Source: JBAYGJ01 sp041649335
Lineage (GTDB): Bacteria > Patescibacteriota > Patescibacteriia > UBA10025 > JAHIVO01
Length of the DNA: 26,216 bases
Assembly: GCA_041649335.1 (NCBI GenBank)
Contig: JBAZNF010000015.1
Coordinates: forward strand, 1-26,216
Direction of reading: 5' to 3'
Shown here: positions 1 to 7,443 of the stretch, one piece after another
Layout of the letters: the number at the start of each line of letters is the position of its first letter
How positions within the stretch are numbered: position 1 is the first letter of the stretch
The notes under the pieces: generated by a model
What the model saw: the letters and a program-made list of their open reading frames with translations, nothing else
Databases searched by the model: none
Told to the model about the DNA's origin: nothing
Program-made: the position numbers and the translations under genes

Positions 1-2
1 GA

Positions 3-1367
3 AATACTTTGTACGTGGCGGATACGTGGAACGACGTGATTCGCAGGGTAAATATTTCCGGGACTGCGCCCTATGCCGAAGCGGCGCCGGTGGTCAGCAG
101 CGTGTCACCGAAAGAGGTAAATCCAGCCTGGGATCAGGGATCCGGCCTGCAGGTAAAATTGACCGGATCCGGTTTTACGTACGGAGCAAAAACATATTTC
201 GCGGATTTCCTGGCTGACCAGACGTACGTCCAGACCGGCACGGCGCTAGCCGTGAAATTGCCGTTGTCAAAACTCAAACCGGGATGGTATGACGTGACCG
301 TCGTCAATCTGGACGGCCAGCGCTCAACATTGGAAAGGGGACTAGGTATTACCGACAGCAAAGGCACTACGCCGAGCACGTATTATCCCAATTCATCAAA
401 AAGCAGCAGTACTGTTTCTAATGGTACGACGTTTACCGTGGCAGAAGGAACGTCATTTATGGCCTACAACAGTACATTACGCGGCGGATTTCTTGTTTCA
501 TCTGGCAACATCCTGAGTACCGGAGCGGATGAGATCGTCACTGGCACCGATACGGGAATTGCTCCAGAAGTACGCGTATTAAACGGCGACGGCATTGTAT
601 TGAGCCACTTCTTTGCGTATCCGTCATCTTCACGGTCAGGAGTACGTGTTAATACCTGTGATGTTAATGGCGACGGGTTAGATGAAATTATCACGGTACA
701 AGGAGCGGGCGCTCTGCCAATGTTGAAAATATTTAACGGTAGCGGGACGCTCTTGAATAGCTTCAGCGTTCTCGACGGCAAGTTCCAGGGAGGGGTCTTC
801 CTGTCCTGTGGCGACATTGACGGCAATGGCACCCAGGAGATCGTCGTGGCCGCCGCCAGAGGCGGCGGTGCCCAGGTCATGGTCTATGACAGCGCGGGCA
901 AAGCCCAGGCCAACTTTTTCGCCTATGCCAAGTCATTCCGGGGCGGCATCCGGGTCGCTACCGCTGACATGGACGATGACGGCAAGGACGAGATCATCAC
1001 CGGCCCGGACTTAGGCGCTCCCCACATCCAGATCTTCAAGATCAAGACCAATGCCATCGTAAGATTATCCCCAGGTTTCTTTGCCTTCGGCACCTCCTAC
1101 CGCGGCGGCGTCTCTGTGGCTGGTGTGGACATTGACGGCGACGGCAAGAAAGAGCTGGTCGTGGCCGTGGGCAACGACGCCCAGCCCCTGGTCAAGATTT
1201 ACAACATCAGGGAACAGCTGATTACCCAGTTTTACGCCTTTGCCCCCACCTTCTTAGGCGGGGTCAATGTGGCCGGCGGCGACACCAACGGCGACGGGGT
1301 AGATGAACTGATCGTCACCCCGCGCTCTGGGGGTGGGCCGCAGGTGAGGGTGATTTCAGTACAGTAA
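3..1367 (+). CDS. NHL / IPT-TIG / FG-GAP repeat surface protein (5' truncated)
   Basis: This is the 3' part of a larger gene. The frame is open from base 3, and the TTG near the left edge reads as Leu inside an NHL-type repeat (TLYVADTWNDVIRRV), so it is not a start. After the NHL end, an IPT/TIG-like beta domain lies at about nt 85-350 (VSSVSPKEV, LTGSGF, YDVTVVNLDG). About six FG-GAP/VCBS-like repeats of roughly 46 residues follow. Four carry a DxDxDG-type calcium loop: DVNGDG, DIDGNG, DMDDDG, DIDGDG; a fifth has DTNGDG. NHL and FG-GAP repeats form beta-propellers, usually in exported or cell-surface proteins; an adhesive or ligand-binding role is inference. Codon use turns strongly C/G-ending from about nt 790 onwards, unlike the first half. 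It ends TAA. No terminator is visible before the next promoter. Confidence 0.8.
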   Translation, partial: NTLYVADTWNDVIRRVNISGTAPYAEAAPVVSSVSPKEVNPAWDQGSGLQVKLTGSGFTYGAKTYFADFLADQTYVQTGTALAVKLPLSKLKPGWYDVTVVNLDGQRSTLERGLGITDSKGTTPSTYYPNSSKSSSTVSNGTTFTVAEGTSFMAYNSTLRGGFLVSSGNILSTGADEIVTGTDTGIAPEVRVLNGDGIVLSHFFAYPSSSRSGVRVNTCDVNGDGLDEIITVQGAGALPMLKIFNGSGTLLNSFSVLDGKFQGGVFLSCGDIDGNGTQEIVVAAARGGGAQVMVYDSAGKAQANFFAYAKSFRGGIRVATADMDDDGKDEIITGPDLGAPHIQIFKIKTNAIVRLSPGFFAFGTSYRGGVSVAGVDIDGDGKKELVVAVGNDAQPLVKIYNIREQLITQFYAFAPTFLGGVNVAGGDTNGDGVDELIVTPRSGGGPQVRVISVQ

Positions 1368-1370
1368 ATA

Positions 1371-1399
1371 TAGACAATTCAGTATTTAATAGTTATACT
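1371..1399 (+). promoter_or_regulatory. Sigma70-type promoter for the FecR-FN3 gene
   Basis: TAGACA (1371-1376) and TATACT (1394-1399) are separated by exactly 17 nt. Each hexamer differs from consensus by one base. The predicted transcript begins near 1406, leaving about 26 nt of AT-rich leader without a Shine-Dalgarno sequence before the ATG at 1432. It shows that the FecR-FN3 gene has its own start of transcription just after the upstream surface gene. Confidence 0.6.
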
Positions 1400-1431
1400 A
1401 AATTTAACAGCTAATAAGAACATACAAGTTT

Positions 1432-3633
1432 ATGAACAAAAAAAATGTATTGCTGATGTTCACAGTCGCTATAGTCATTTTCGGGGGAGGATTTTTTCTT
1501 TATAATTCCTTAGTTGATAGTCCTTCCGGTTCAGATGAGAAAAAAACTGATATTACGCAAGAAGATGTAGTGGCATTAGCCGCAACACTGGCCTATCAGC
1601 AGGGCGATGTACAGGTAAAAGTGAATGATTCGGACTGGCAGGCGGTTGAGACTGACACTGTTTTTCATGTCGGTGACAGCATCAAGACCGGCACTGACAG
1701 CAAGGCAATCATTGAACTGGAAAACGGAGATGTGGTTCGGCTAGGATACGATACGGAAATATTTTTGACGTCCATGAATCAGGATGCAGTGACCGTCACT
1801 CAGATTGCCGGGGCCAGCTATAATCGGGTGGCCAAAAACCAGGATCGCGTCTATGAGGTCAAAACCGGTACAGCGTCTGTAGAAGCGCTCGGTACGGCAT
1901 TTGACGTCCTGATGGGTCCTTCTGCGATAGATGTTAATGTGGTGGAAAGTACGGTAAAGGTGGTCACGACCCAGAATGAACAGGCTGTCACCGAAGGCGA
2001 GTCAGCGACATTGGATGCATCCGGTGAGAATGTGGAGGTAAAAAATATGGATAAGAATAAATTGACCAATGAATGGTATACGTGGAATAAGGAGGAAGAC
2101 TCGAAAAAAACTGAACAGTTGGGAGTGCTCTCCGAGTATGCCGGGCCAGAAATCACGGTCACCAGTCCAGCCGAGGGCGCTTCTATCGCTGAGGGGCAGG
2201 TCACGGTCGCCGGCGCGGTGAGCGACCCGGATGCCAAGCTGACCCTGAACGGCGACCAAATGGAAAATAACGCAGGTACATTTTCTCAAGCAGTCACCCT
2301 TGCTTCTGGAAAGAACATGATAGCGGTTACGGCGACAGACGCGGCCGGCCATAAAACCATCAAGGAAATCAAGGTTTTTTGTCAGATACTTGCCTCAGCC
2401 ACCCCTTTGCATCTGGAGGCCGAGACCCAGGCTGACGGCGTTCATCTTGCCTGGAATGCCACAACCAATGGGACTTTCCTTTATTATAAAGTGGTCCGGT
2501 CAGTCACCAATGCGGATTTGAAATATCCGGACGACGGGTATATCGCAAAATTGGCAAAGGGGACCGAATCATTTACGGACACGGATGTTTCTGCCGATGG
2601 CACGTATTATTACCGGGTCTGTGAGGTGCTTTCAGGCGATCGCGTGTTTTGTTCAAACGTCGCCCATATGAAAGGCAAGGAGCAGGCGGAAGAAAAGAAC
2701 GCGGAGGCGGAAACAAATGAGTCCGGCATCACTCTGTCCGGTGCCGCGGAAACTGACGGGGTCCATCTCAGCTGGACTGTTACCGGCTTGACGATTGAGA
2801 GTGGTTTCAAAGTAGTGAAGTCGGACGGGAAAAATCCGGTCTACCCCGGGAATGATTTCCAGTATTTGACTGATTCGTCGGCCAGAAGTTATACGTGGGC
2901 GCTCGCTGACGGGCTGACCTATCATTTCCGCGTATGCCAGTACGACGGGAACGGGAAGTGCCTGGCCTACAGCAATGATCTGGAAATTACCGCGAAGAAA
3001 ACGGTTGCCGCATCGATCAACCTCATCATGACCGTCAAAGCCGAGGATACGGGCGTCGGTATTTGGTGGACTAACGCGTCCAGCCTGGCCGGCTTCAAAT
3101 ACTACAAAGTCGTTCGATCGGAGACCAACGCCAATCTGAAATATCCGGATGACGGCTACATTGCCGCCAAGTCAAAAGGCGAGTTGAGCCACCGGGATTA
3201 TTCGGCAGTAAACGGAAAATCTTATTATTACCGGGTGTGTGCTGTCGGATCGACTACGGTGTGCAGTAACGTGGCGCAGGTGACGGCGATCAATGACAAT
3301 TCGGCCCCGACGGCGGTGAGCCTGTCCGGTGCGTATGCAGACGGCAAGATAGTCCTGACGTGGAGCGAGTCCGCTGAGAAGGATTTTAAGTATTATAAAA
3401 TCGTCTGGTCGCAGACAAAGTCAGATGCGGCATACCCGGCGGACGGATATCTCGGCGTAGTGTCCACTGTCGGCACTGCAACGTATACTGATGAGGGGGC
3501 TAAAGGCGGTAGCCGTTCGGTTGTCGCGAGCCTCGCTGTCGGCACCCACTATTATCGGGTGTGTGTAGTCGATCAAGCTGATCAGGTCGCATGCAGTAAC
3601 ACGGTTACGGCCATAGACGGAATTATTCAATAG
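1432..3633 (+). CDS. FecR-domain surface protein with four fibronectin-like repeats
   Basis: 733 aa. A short Lys-rich N-terminus and a hydrophobic segment (residues 6-25) anchor it in the membrane. Residues about 54-200 match a FecR domain: VGDSIKTGTDSKAIIELENG, then the VKTGTASVEALGTAFDV block. Residues about 240-316 form an Ig/Big-like domain (PEITVTSPAEGASI, DAAGHKTI). Four FN3-like repeats follow at about 324-412, 432-518, 528-618 and 626-728. They share a YYKVVRS...YPDDGYI block and a YYRVC end. Each ends with a Cys pair: C397/C407, C502/C510, C603/C611 and C711/C721. The paired Cys suggest disulfides outside the membrane. There is no FecA/FecI neighbour, so iron signalling is not supported; a structural surface role is more likely. 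The start is the first ATG, with no SD. Confidence 0.75.
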   Translation: MNKKNVLLMFTVAIVIFGGGFFLYNSLVDSPSGSDEKKTDITQEDVVALAATLAYQQGDVQVKVNDSDWQAVETDTVFHVGDSIKTGTDSKAIIELENGDVVRLGYDTEIFLTSMNQDAVTVTQIAGASYNRVAKNQDRVYEVKTGTASVEALGTAFDVLMGPSAIDVNVVESTVKVVTTQNEQAVTEGESATLDASGENVEVKNMDKNKLTNEWYTWNKEEDSKKTEQLGVLSEYAGPEITVTSPAEGASIAEGQVTVAGAVSDPDAKLTLNGDQMENNAGTFSQAVTLASGKNMIAVTATDAAGHKTIKEIKVFCQILASATPLHLEAETQADGVHLAWNATTNGTFLYYKVVRSVTNADLKYPDDGYIAKLAKGTESFTDTDVSADGTYYYRVCEVLSGDRVFCSNVAHMKGKEQAEEKNAEAETNESGITLSGAAETDGVHLSWTVTGLTIESGFKVVKSDGKNPVYPGNDFQYLTDSSARSYTWALADGLTYHFRVCQYDGNGKCLAYSNDLEITAKKTVAASINLIMTVKAEDTGVGIWWTNASSLAGFKYYKVVRSETNANLKYPDDGYIAAKSKGELSHRDYSAVNGKSYYYRVCAVGSTTVCSNVAQVTAINDNSAPTAVSLSGAYADGKIVLTWSESAEKDFKYYKIVWSQTKSDAAYPADGYLGVVSTVGTATYTDEGAKGGSRSVVASLAVGTHYYRVCVVDQADQVACSNTVTAIDGIIQ

Positions 3634-3642
3634 ATTTTTCGA

Positions 3643-3683
3643 TAAAAAATGAGACCCGGCTCTCTGGTGAGAGTCGGGTCTTT
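3643..3683. terminator. Bidirectional intrinsic terminator between convergent genes
   Basis: A 14-bp stem (3651-3664 with 3669-3682, including G-U pairs) closes a TGGT loop. On the minus strand it is followed by a run of six U (from 3644-3649), so it mainly ends the 3708-5093 gene. On the plus strand the U run is short (UUU), so it may stop the FecR-FN3 transcript less efficiently. Confidence 0.7.
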
Positions 3684-3707
3684 GCAAGCGAAAAAAGAAA
3701 GATCGGA

Positions 3708-5093
3708 TTAGCGGAAGGTGGCCACCTGACCGAGTCTGTTACAGCCCGGTTTGGGGGCATCGTCCTTCCGGAAGCGGTTAAGCCGCTGCGCCAGATAGTG
3801 CGACCAGGTGGTCGCGTTGGCCCCGTACCTGACGACACGGGGGATGACGTCGCTGATGAGGCTGGAGATGTCGTCGAGCGGTATGCTGGTGGGCTTGATC
3901 TCCGGTTGGGTGAATGAAGCGTTGAACAACGCGCCGCCGTCGTTCTTCTGGTTCAAGAAGAGGTACCAGCGGCTGATATTGGTCAGTTTCCTCGGCGATC
4001 CCAGATCTTCGAAATCGGTGACCAGTTCGTCCTCAGAGACACCCTGGGCGATCTGTTCCTCGAGCCTGACCGCGCGAGTGACCATCCGCAGCATTTCTCC
4101 GTTGAAGGATTTTTGCTGCAGAATGGACGTGGCGCCGTTCGGGCGCTGGACGATGAGGAAGTCCAGGTTATTGAACAGGAATCGGGCGGCCGAGTTGAGT
4201 GACCGTAGGTCACCCGGATTGAGAGACCGGGGAACGGTCATGACCTGCCACCATTCGCGCTGGTGGCTGTTGGGAAACGGCTTAATCACCTGAGGCTTCA
4301 GCCCTTTGAGGATTTCCACGCATTGGAGGAAATCCATCTGTTTGGCGCGGAAGGCGTCAAACATCGGGACCAGCCACCGGTAGGCTGTTTCCTGTCCATC
4401 CGGACCCGAGGCGCACAGGAGTGCCGTGAGCTCGGCGGCGTCAAACAGCTTTGAGGGCGGTTGTTTGGCCAGCACCTGGACCAGATGGCCGAGGTGGTAG
4501 AGGGTTGGATCACTGGGATCGAGTTTGTTCTCAGCGAGCCAGCGATCATACAGTTGCGCCAGGCGCCGGTGTTTCGTTTCCCTGACCGGAAATTCGGCGT
4601 CGTTTGTGAGGTACGGGAGTACCACTGTGGCGACCCAAACTTCCATGTAGCGGGGTGACTTACGCTTGGCGAAAAAGTTCATCACTTTCACGCACGACGC
4701 AAGATCGAGGGCAGTGGTATGTCCGTCGGATTCTTCCCGCCGGACGAAGTTCAACAGCGGAATCAACCGGGGATGATCAGCCACTCCCAGCTGACGGGCC
4801 ACTAGGTCGGCGGCGCACACGTCTTCTTCGCCATCGCCGTGTTCGTCGAGATCACCCTCTCCACAGCCGATCATAAGATGGCCGTAGAGACGCAGGTATT
4901 CGTTCGGGTCCATTCGGATTGTACAGTTGCCTTTGCGCATTTCAATCGGCGCAGTTTCGATCCCGGGCAGTAATTCCTTGCCGTACATTCTGGCGATAAT
5001 CGCCGAAAGCAACTCGTCGAGGTGTGGTGCAAAATGCGTCACAATCTTCTTGATGAAGATTGTAAATTTTTGTACGAATGATGCGATGTTCAC
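3708..5093 (-). CDS. Putative DHH/MYG1-like metal-dependent protein (remote match)
   Basis: 461 aa from the GTG at 5093, chosen because GGAGG (5101-5105) sits 7 nt upstream. The longer frame from a TTG at 5153 would read through that SD. The N-terminus carries THFAPHLDE (residues 19-27) and, further on, GEGDLDEHG (79-86). This spacing of T-H...H-x-D-E and a later D-E-H recalls the metal-binding motifs of MYG1/DHH-type phosphoesterases; the assignment is a visual, remote match. The remaining 350 residues are alpha-helical-looking with no motif I recognise, and I see no signal peptide or membrane helix. It is convergent with the FecR-FN3 gene and divergent from the four-helix membrane protein. 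A cytoplasmic hydrolase acting on nucleotides or RNA is a guess. Confidence 0.5.
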   Translation of the reverse strand: MNIASFVQKFTIFIKKIVTHFAPHLDELLSAIIARMYGKELLPGIETAPIEMRKGNCTIRMDPNEYLRLYGHLMIGCGEGDLDEHGDGEEDVCAADLVARQLGVADHPRLIPLLNFVRREESDGHTTALDLASCVKVMNFFAKRKSPRYMEVWVATVVLPYLTNDAEFPVRETKHRRLAQLYDRWLAENKLDPSDPTLYHLGHLVQVLAKQPPSKLFDAAELTALLCASGPDGQETAYRWLVPMFDAFRAKQMDFLQCVEILKGLKPQVIKPFPNSHQREWWQVMTVPRSLNPGDLRSLNSAARFLFNNLDFLIVQRPNGATSILQQKSFNGEMLRMVTRAVRLEEQIAQGVSEDELVTDFEDLGSPRKLTNISRWYLFLNQKNDGGALFNASFTQPEIKPTSIPLDDISSLISDVIPRVVRYGANATTWSHYLAQRLNRFRKDDAPKPGCNRLGQVATFR

Positions 5094-5177
5094 CTGAGCT
5101 CCTCCGTGAGGAAGTTTCGGGGTTTCCCAGTGAAAATCTCCGATTGTTGCCAACCGGAAACCACTGGCGTTTATGTC

Positions 5178-5220
5178 GCTATCAAAGAGCTTTCAAGAGT
5201 GATAGCCATATATACTATCA
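5178..5220. promoter_or_regulatory. Cluster of TATCA/TGATA inverted repeats (operator candidate)
   Basis: GCTATCA (5178-5184) is an exact inverted copy of TGATAGC (5200-5206). TGATAG (5200-5205) also pairs with CTATCA (5215-5220). The right-hand element overlaps the -10 of the minus-strand promoter, so a repressor bound here would block the 3708-5093 gene. No regulator gene is adjacent. Confidence 0.35.
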
Positions 5221-5240
5221 GATTATCCCTAAAATGTCAA
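5212..5240 (-). promoter_or_regulatory. Promoter for the DHH/MYG1-like gene
   Basis: On the minus strand a perfect TTGACA (5240-5235) is followed 17 nt later by TAGTAT (5217-5212), which matches four of six -10 positions. The leader to the GTG at 5093 would be about 110 nt. Confidence 0.5.
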
Positions 5241-5270
5241 GGGGTAGCATGTTCAGCAGATATTATCACC

Positions 5271-5299
5271 TTGACAATACTGCTGTTTGGCGTTATCAT
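5271..5299 (+). promoter_or_regulatory. Strong sigma70-type promoter for the four-helix membrane protein
   Basis: Perfect TTGACA (5271-5276), a 17-nt spacer and TATCAT (5294-5299). It lies back to back with the minus-strand promoter about 30 bp to the left, giving a divergent arrangement. Confidence 0.7.
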
Positions 5300-5333
5300 G
5301 ACCTGATTTTGAACCTTCTGAAAGGAGGAACAT

Positions 5334-5687
5334 ATGCAGTTCCCAGTTGAACAGGTGCTGGCGGTGCTGCCGACAATTGCAGCGGCGCTGATGATCCTTT
5401 TCATCCTCCTGGCGATGGGACGGGCCCCAGCTTCACGGACGCAGAGCGTGGTTTTCTACGTCCTGGCGATAGTATGCGCCGGGTATGCAGGATTCCATTT
5501 CTCTCTGGTTCCGTGGTCTGAAGTTGGCGGCTCGTTAACGGCCGGGATCGCGATCGTCGTGGCACTGGCATTGACGTGGGTGTTCCGCGTCAAACTTGCC
5601 GCGCATGACCGGGAAACCAGCGCGTTCTGGCTGAGCGTGCCGTTTATTCTGCTCATCATGAGCGGGGTGCACGGGCTCGTCGGCTAA
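5334..5687 (+). CDS. Small four-helix membrane protein of unknown function
   Basis: 117 aa. Four hydrophobic stretches are visible, at about residues 8-28, 38-58, 67-85 and 97-114. Short polar links (GRAPASRTQ, VPWSEVGG, RVKLAAHDRETS) separate them. Nearly all charge is in the second and fourth polar segments, so both ends probably face the same side. The start is clear: AAAGGAGG lies just upstream of the ATG. With the consensus promoter and a strong terminator it forms a complete single-gene unit that should be well expressed. I do not recognise the family. The neighbouring minus-strand gene does not suggest a role. Confidence 0.75.
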   Translation: MQFPVEQVLAVLPTIAAALMILFILLAMGRAPASRTQSVVFYVLAIVCAGYAGFHFSLVPWSEVGGSLTAGIAIVVALALTWVFRVKLAAHDRETSAFWLSVPFILLIMSGVHGLVG

Positions 5688-5701
5688 GATGCGTCTGTTA
5701 T

Positions 5702-5739
5702 AAAATTGCGTTGTCGCCCTCGGGCAACGCAATTTTTTT
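5702..5739 (+). terminator. Intrinsic terminator of the four-helix membrane gene
   Basis: A perfect 12-bp stem (5702-5713 with 5725-5736) with an 11-nt loop, continuing into a run of T to 5739. It begins 14 nt after the stop codon. Confidence 0.85.
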
Positions 5740-5741
5740 AA

Positions 5742-5772
5742 TTTTAAAAGCGGTCCTGGTGTAGAACCGCTT
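5742..5772 (-). terminator. Weak terminator candidate for purCE
   Basis: A 7-bp stem AAGCGGT/ACCGCTT (5748-5754 with 5766-5772) lies 26 nt downstream of the purCE stop codon. On the minus strand it is followed by only four U, then A-rich sequence. The strong plus-strand hairpin at 5702-5736 could back it up. Confidence 0.4.
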
Positions 5773-5798
5773 ATGGTAAAAAAGCTGTTGGCAAAAGA

Positions 5799-7289
5799 TC
5801 AGATCGGGACATTGAACTGCGCCGGCTTCTCTTTGCGCGGTTTGGCCGGCGGCAATTCGCCCGTCGCCAGGCGACGGAAGATTTCCGAGAGGCCGCCAGC
5901 GTTGGCATACGCCTGTCCGGTCAGTTCATTGATAATGACCGGATTGCTGGGCAGGCACTCGATGGACAGGCGCGCCGCATCGAATTCCTTGGTACCCTCC
6001 GTACCAAATGCCAGTCCGACGACCGGGATTCGCCGGCCATTGTGGAACAGCATCGCGTCCAGCATGCCAGGCAGCTGCGCGGCCCAGCCGGCGCCGGCGA
6101 TGAAGACGTCGACGTCGTCGAGATCGATCGTGGGGGAACGGTTGGCCGCGATCTCGGCCAGGTCAGGCGTGTTGCGGTGGCAACTGACGACGCTGACATT
6201 GACGACGCTGATTTTGCCGGATTCGGCCTTGATGACGCGTTTAACCTCGTCAGTCAGGTCACTGTCGCTGCCGACGACGATAGCGACGTTCCTGCGCGGC
6301 CGCGGGAGGCTGACGCCGAGCTTTTCGGCATACTGCTCGATAGTCATGCCGGTCAGGCGCCAGAAGATGTACCGGTACCGGGCAGTCGTGGCGCTGATCA
6401 GTTCAGTGGGTAGTTCCCAGTCCCAGGCCTTCTGGAGGTCGGTTTCGCTCTGGTTATCCAGCTTGTGGATCCCCAGTTTCTTGGCCGCATCGCGGACCGG
6501 CTGCTTGTCATAGGACGAAGGGGATTTCCGTTCCGTCTTCGCCTGCGCCTCGAGCCATTCGTTCTGCAGCCAGAACCTGCTCGAATCCGGCGAGAGCACC
6601 TCGTCAATCAGGTATATAGTGCCGTCTGCGTGCCGGCCGAATTCGAATTTCGTGTCGGCAATGACCACGCCCCGTTGTTTGGCGTAGGCGACGGCGTGCC
6701 GAAAGATGCTGTGCCCGCGTTTCGATTCTTCCGGGTACTTCTCCCGGACCACGGCCGCCGATACGGCGGTATCATGGCCGGACTCCTCTTTGGTGGTCGG
6801 TGTGAAAATAGGATACGGCAGCTTGTCGCCGTCCTGGAGTCCATCCGGAAGCAGGTGACCGCAGACTGAACCTTTTTCAAGGTATTCGGTGAGGCCTGAA
6901 CCAGTCAGTTCGTCGCGGTAAACGTACTCATACTCTTCCGGCTTAACGTTGCGGACGACCATGGCCCTGGCCTGCAGATCCGAGTCACCACGAAGGCTTT
7001 CCGGAAGGTAGGCATCGATGGCCGCGCCAGCGGCAACGAAGTGGGTTTTGACCCCGCGGTTCTCGAGAAACATGAACCAGAAATGCGACATCAGGTTGAG
7101 CACGTACCCCTTGTTCGGGATCATGGCGTTCAACACGACGTCGAAGACCGAGATGCCGTCGCTGGCCACGAAGAGCAGGTACTGCTCATCGGGCAGGGCG
7201 TAGAGGTCGCGGATCTTGCCGCGGTTGAGCAGGGTCAGTCCCGCCAGTGTGCGGAACGCTTTTCGGACGGGTGATAGGATTGCACCCAT
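5799..7289 (-). CDS. purCE: Bifunctional SAICAR synthetase - AIR carboxylase-like fusion (PurC-PurE)
   Basis: 496 aa. Residues about 18-325 are SAICAR synthetase: GKIRDLY (24-30), ASDGISVFDV, TPTTKEESGHD (162-172), ADTKFEFG (211-218) and DEVLSPDSSRFW (229-240). Residues about 334-480 are PurE-like: GSDSD (340-344), SCHRNTP (369-375) and AGAGWAAQLPGM (398-409). The domains act on neighbouring steps of IMP synthesis, AIR to CAIR and CAIR to SAICAR. The order PurC then PurE is that of animal PAICS; most bacteria keep the genes separate. Two departures from ordinary PurE: SAHRTP is SCHRNTP, and the His of GGAAHLPGM is Gln (residue 405). A Pro/Lys-rich tail follows. The start is fixed by GGAGG 7 nt before the ATG. 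It has its own promoter and lies downstream of the purH terminator. Confidence 0.9.
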   Translation of the reverse strand: MGAILSPVRKAFRTLAGLTLLNRGKIRDLYALPDEQYLLFVASDGISVFDVVLNAMIPNKGYVLNLMSHFWFMFLENRGVKTHFVAAGAAIDAYLPESLRGDSDLQARAMVVRNVKPEEYEYVYRDELTGSGLTEYLEKGSVCGHLLPDGLQDGDKLPYPIFTPTTKEESGHDTAVSAAVVREKYPEESKRGHSIFRHAVAYAKQRGVVIADTKFEFGRHADGTIYLIDEVLSPDSSRFWLQNEWLEAQAKTERKSPSSYDKQPVRDAAKKLGIHKLDNQSETDLQKAWDWELPTELISATTARYRYIFWRLTGMTIEQYAEKLGVSLPRPRRNVAIVVGSDSDLTDEVKRVIKAESGKISVVNVSVVSCHRNTPDLAEIAANRSPTIDLDDVDVFIAGAGWAAQLPGMLDAMLFHNGRRIPVVGLAFGTEGTKEFDAARLSIECLPSNPVIINELTGQAYANAGGLSEIFRRLATGELPPAKPRKEKPAQFNVPI

Positions 7290-7357
7290 GATTGATCCTC
7301 CTTGCGTTTGGAATGATACGGTTTTTATGGGCTATTTGTTTCTGTTTGAGTCCGGTC

Positions 7358-7387
7358 ACCTTAGCAAATACGGCAGACGTTTGTCAA
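7358..7387 (-). promoter_or_regulatory. purCE promoter, matching that of purH
   Basis: On the minus strand: TTGACA (7387-7382), an 18-nt spacer ending TTGC, then TAAGGT (7363-7358) followed by G. The TGC before the -10 resembles an extended -10. About 10 nt downstream is CAAACAGAAA. The same layout is present before purH. Confidence 0.6.
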
Positions 7388-7420
7388 TTAAAAAAACGGC
7401 TCCTTTTGAGGGGAGTCGTT
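7388..7420 (-). terminator. Intrinsic terminator of purH
   Basis: A 9-bp stem (7395-7403 with 7412-7420, one G-U pair) is followed on the minus strand by six U. It starts about 23 nt after the purH stop codon and just before the purCE promoter, so the two pur genes are separate transcription units. Confidence 0.8.
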
Positions 7421-7443
7421 GGGTGTGCAGAATGAGATAAAAA

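Noticed and set aside
1432..3633. FecR protein as part of an iron-uptake signalling set
   Set aside because: No FecI-type sigma factor or TonB receptor lies beside it; the only ECF-like sigma factor is 10 kb away with its own partner.
5151..5153. TTG as start of the DHH/MYG1-like gene
   Set aside because: The SD GGAGG lies inside that extension, exactly placed for the GTG at 5093.
5773..6513. Plus-strand 246-codon open frame opposite purCE
   Set aside because: It mirrors the PurC-PurE coding strand, whose motifs are unmistakable, and its own translation shows no family motif.
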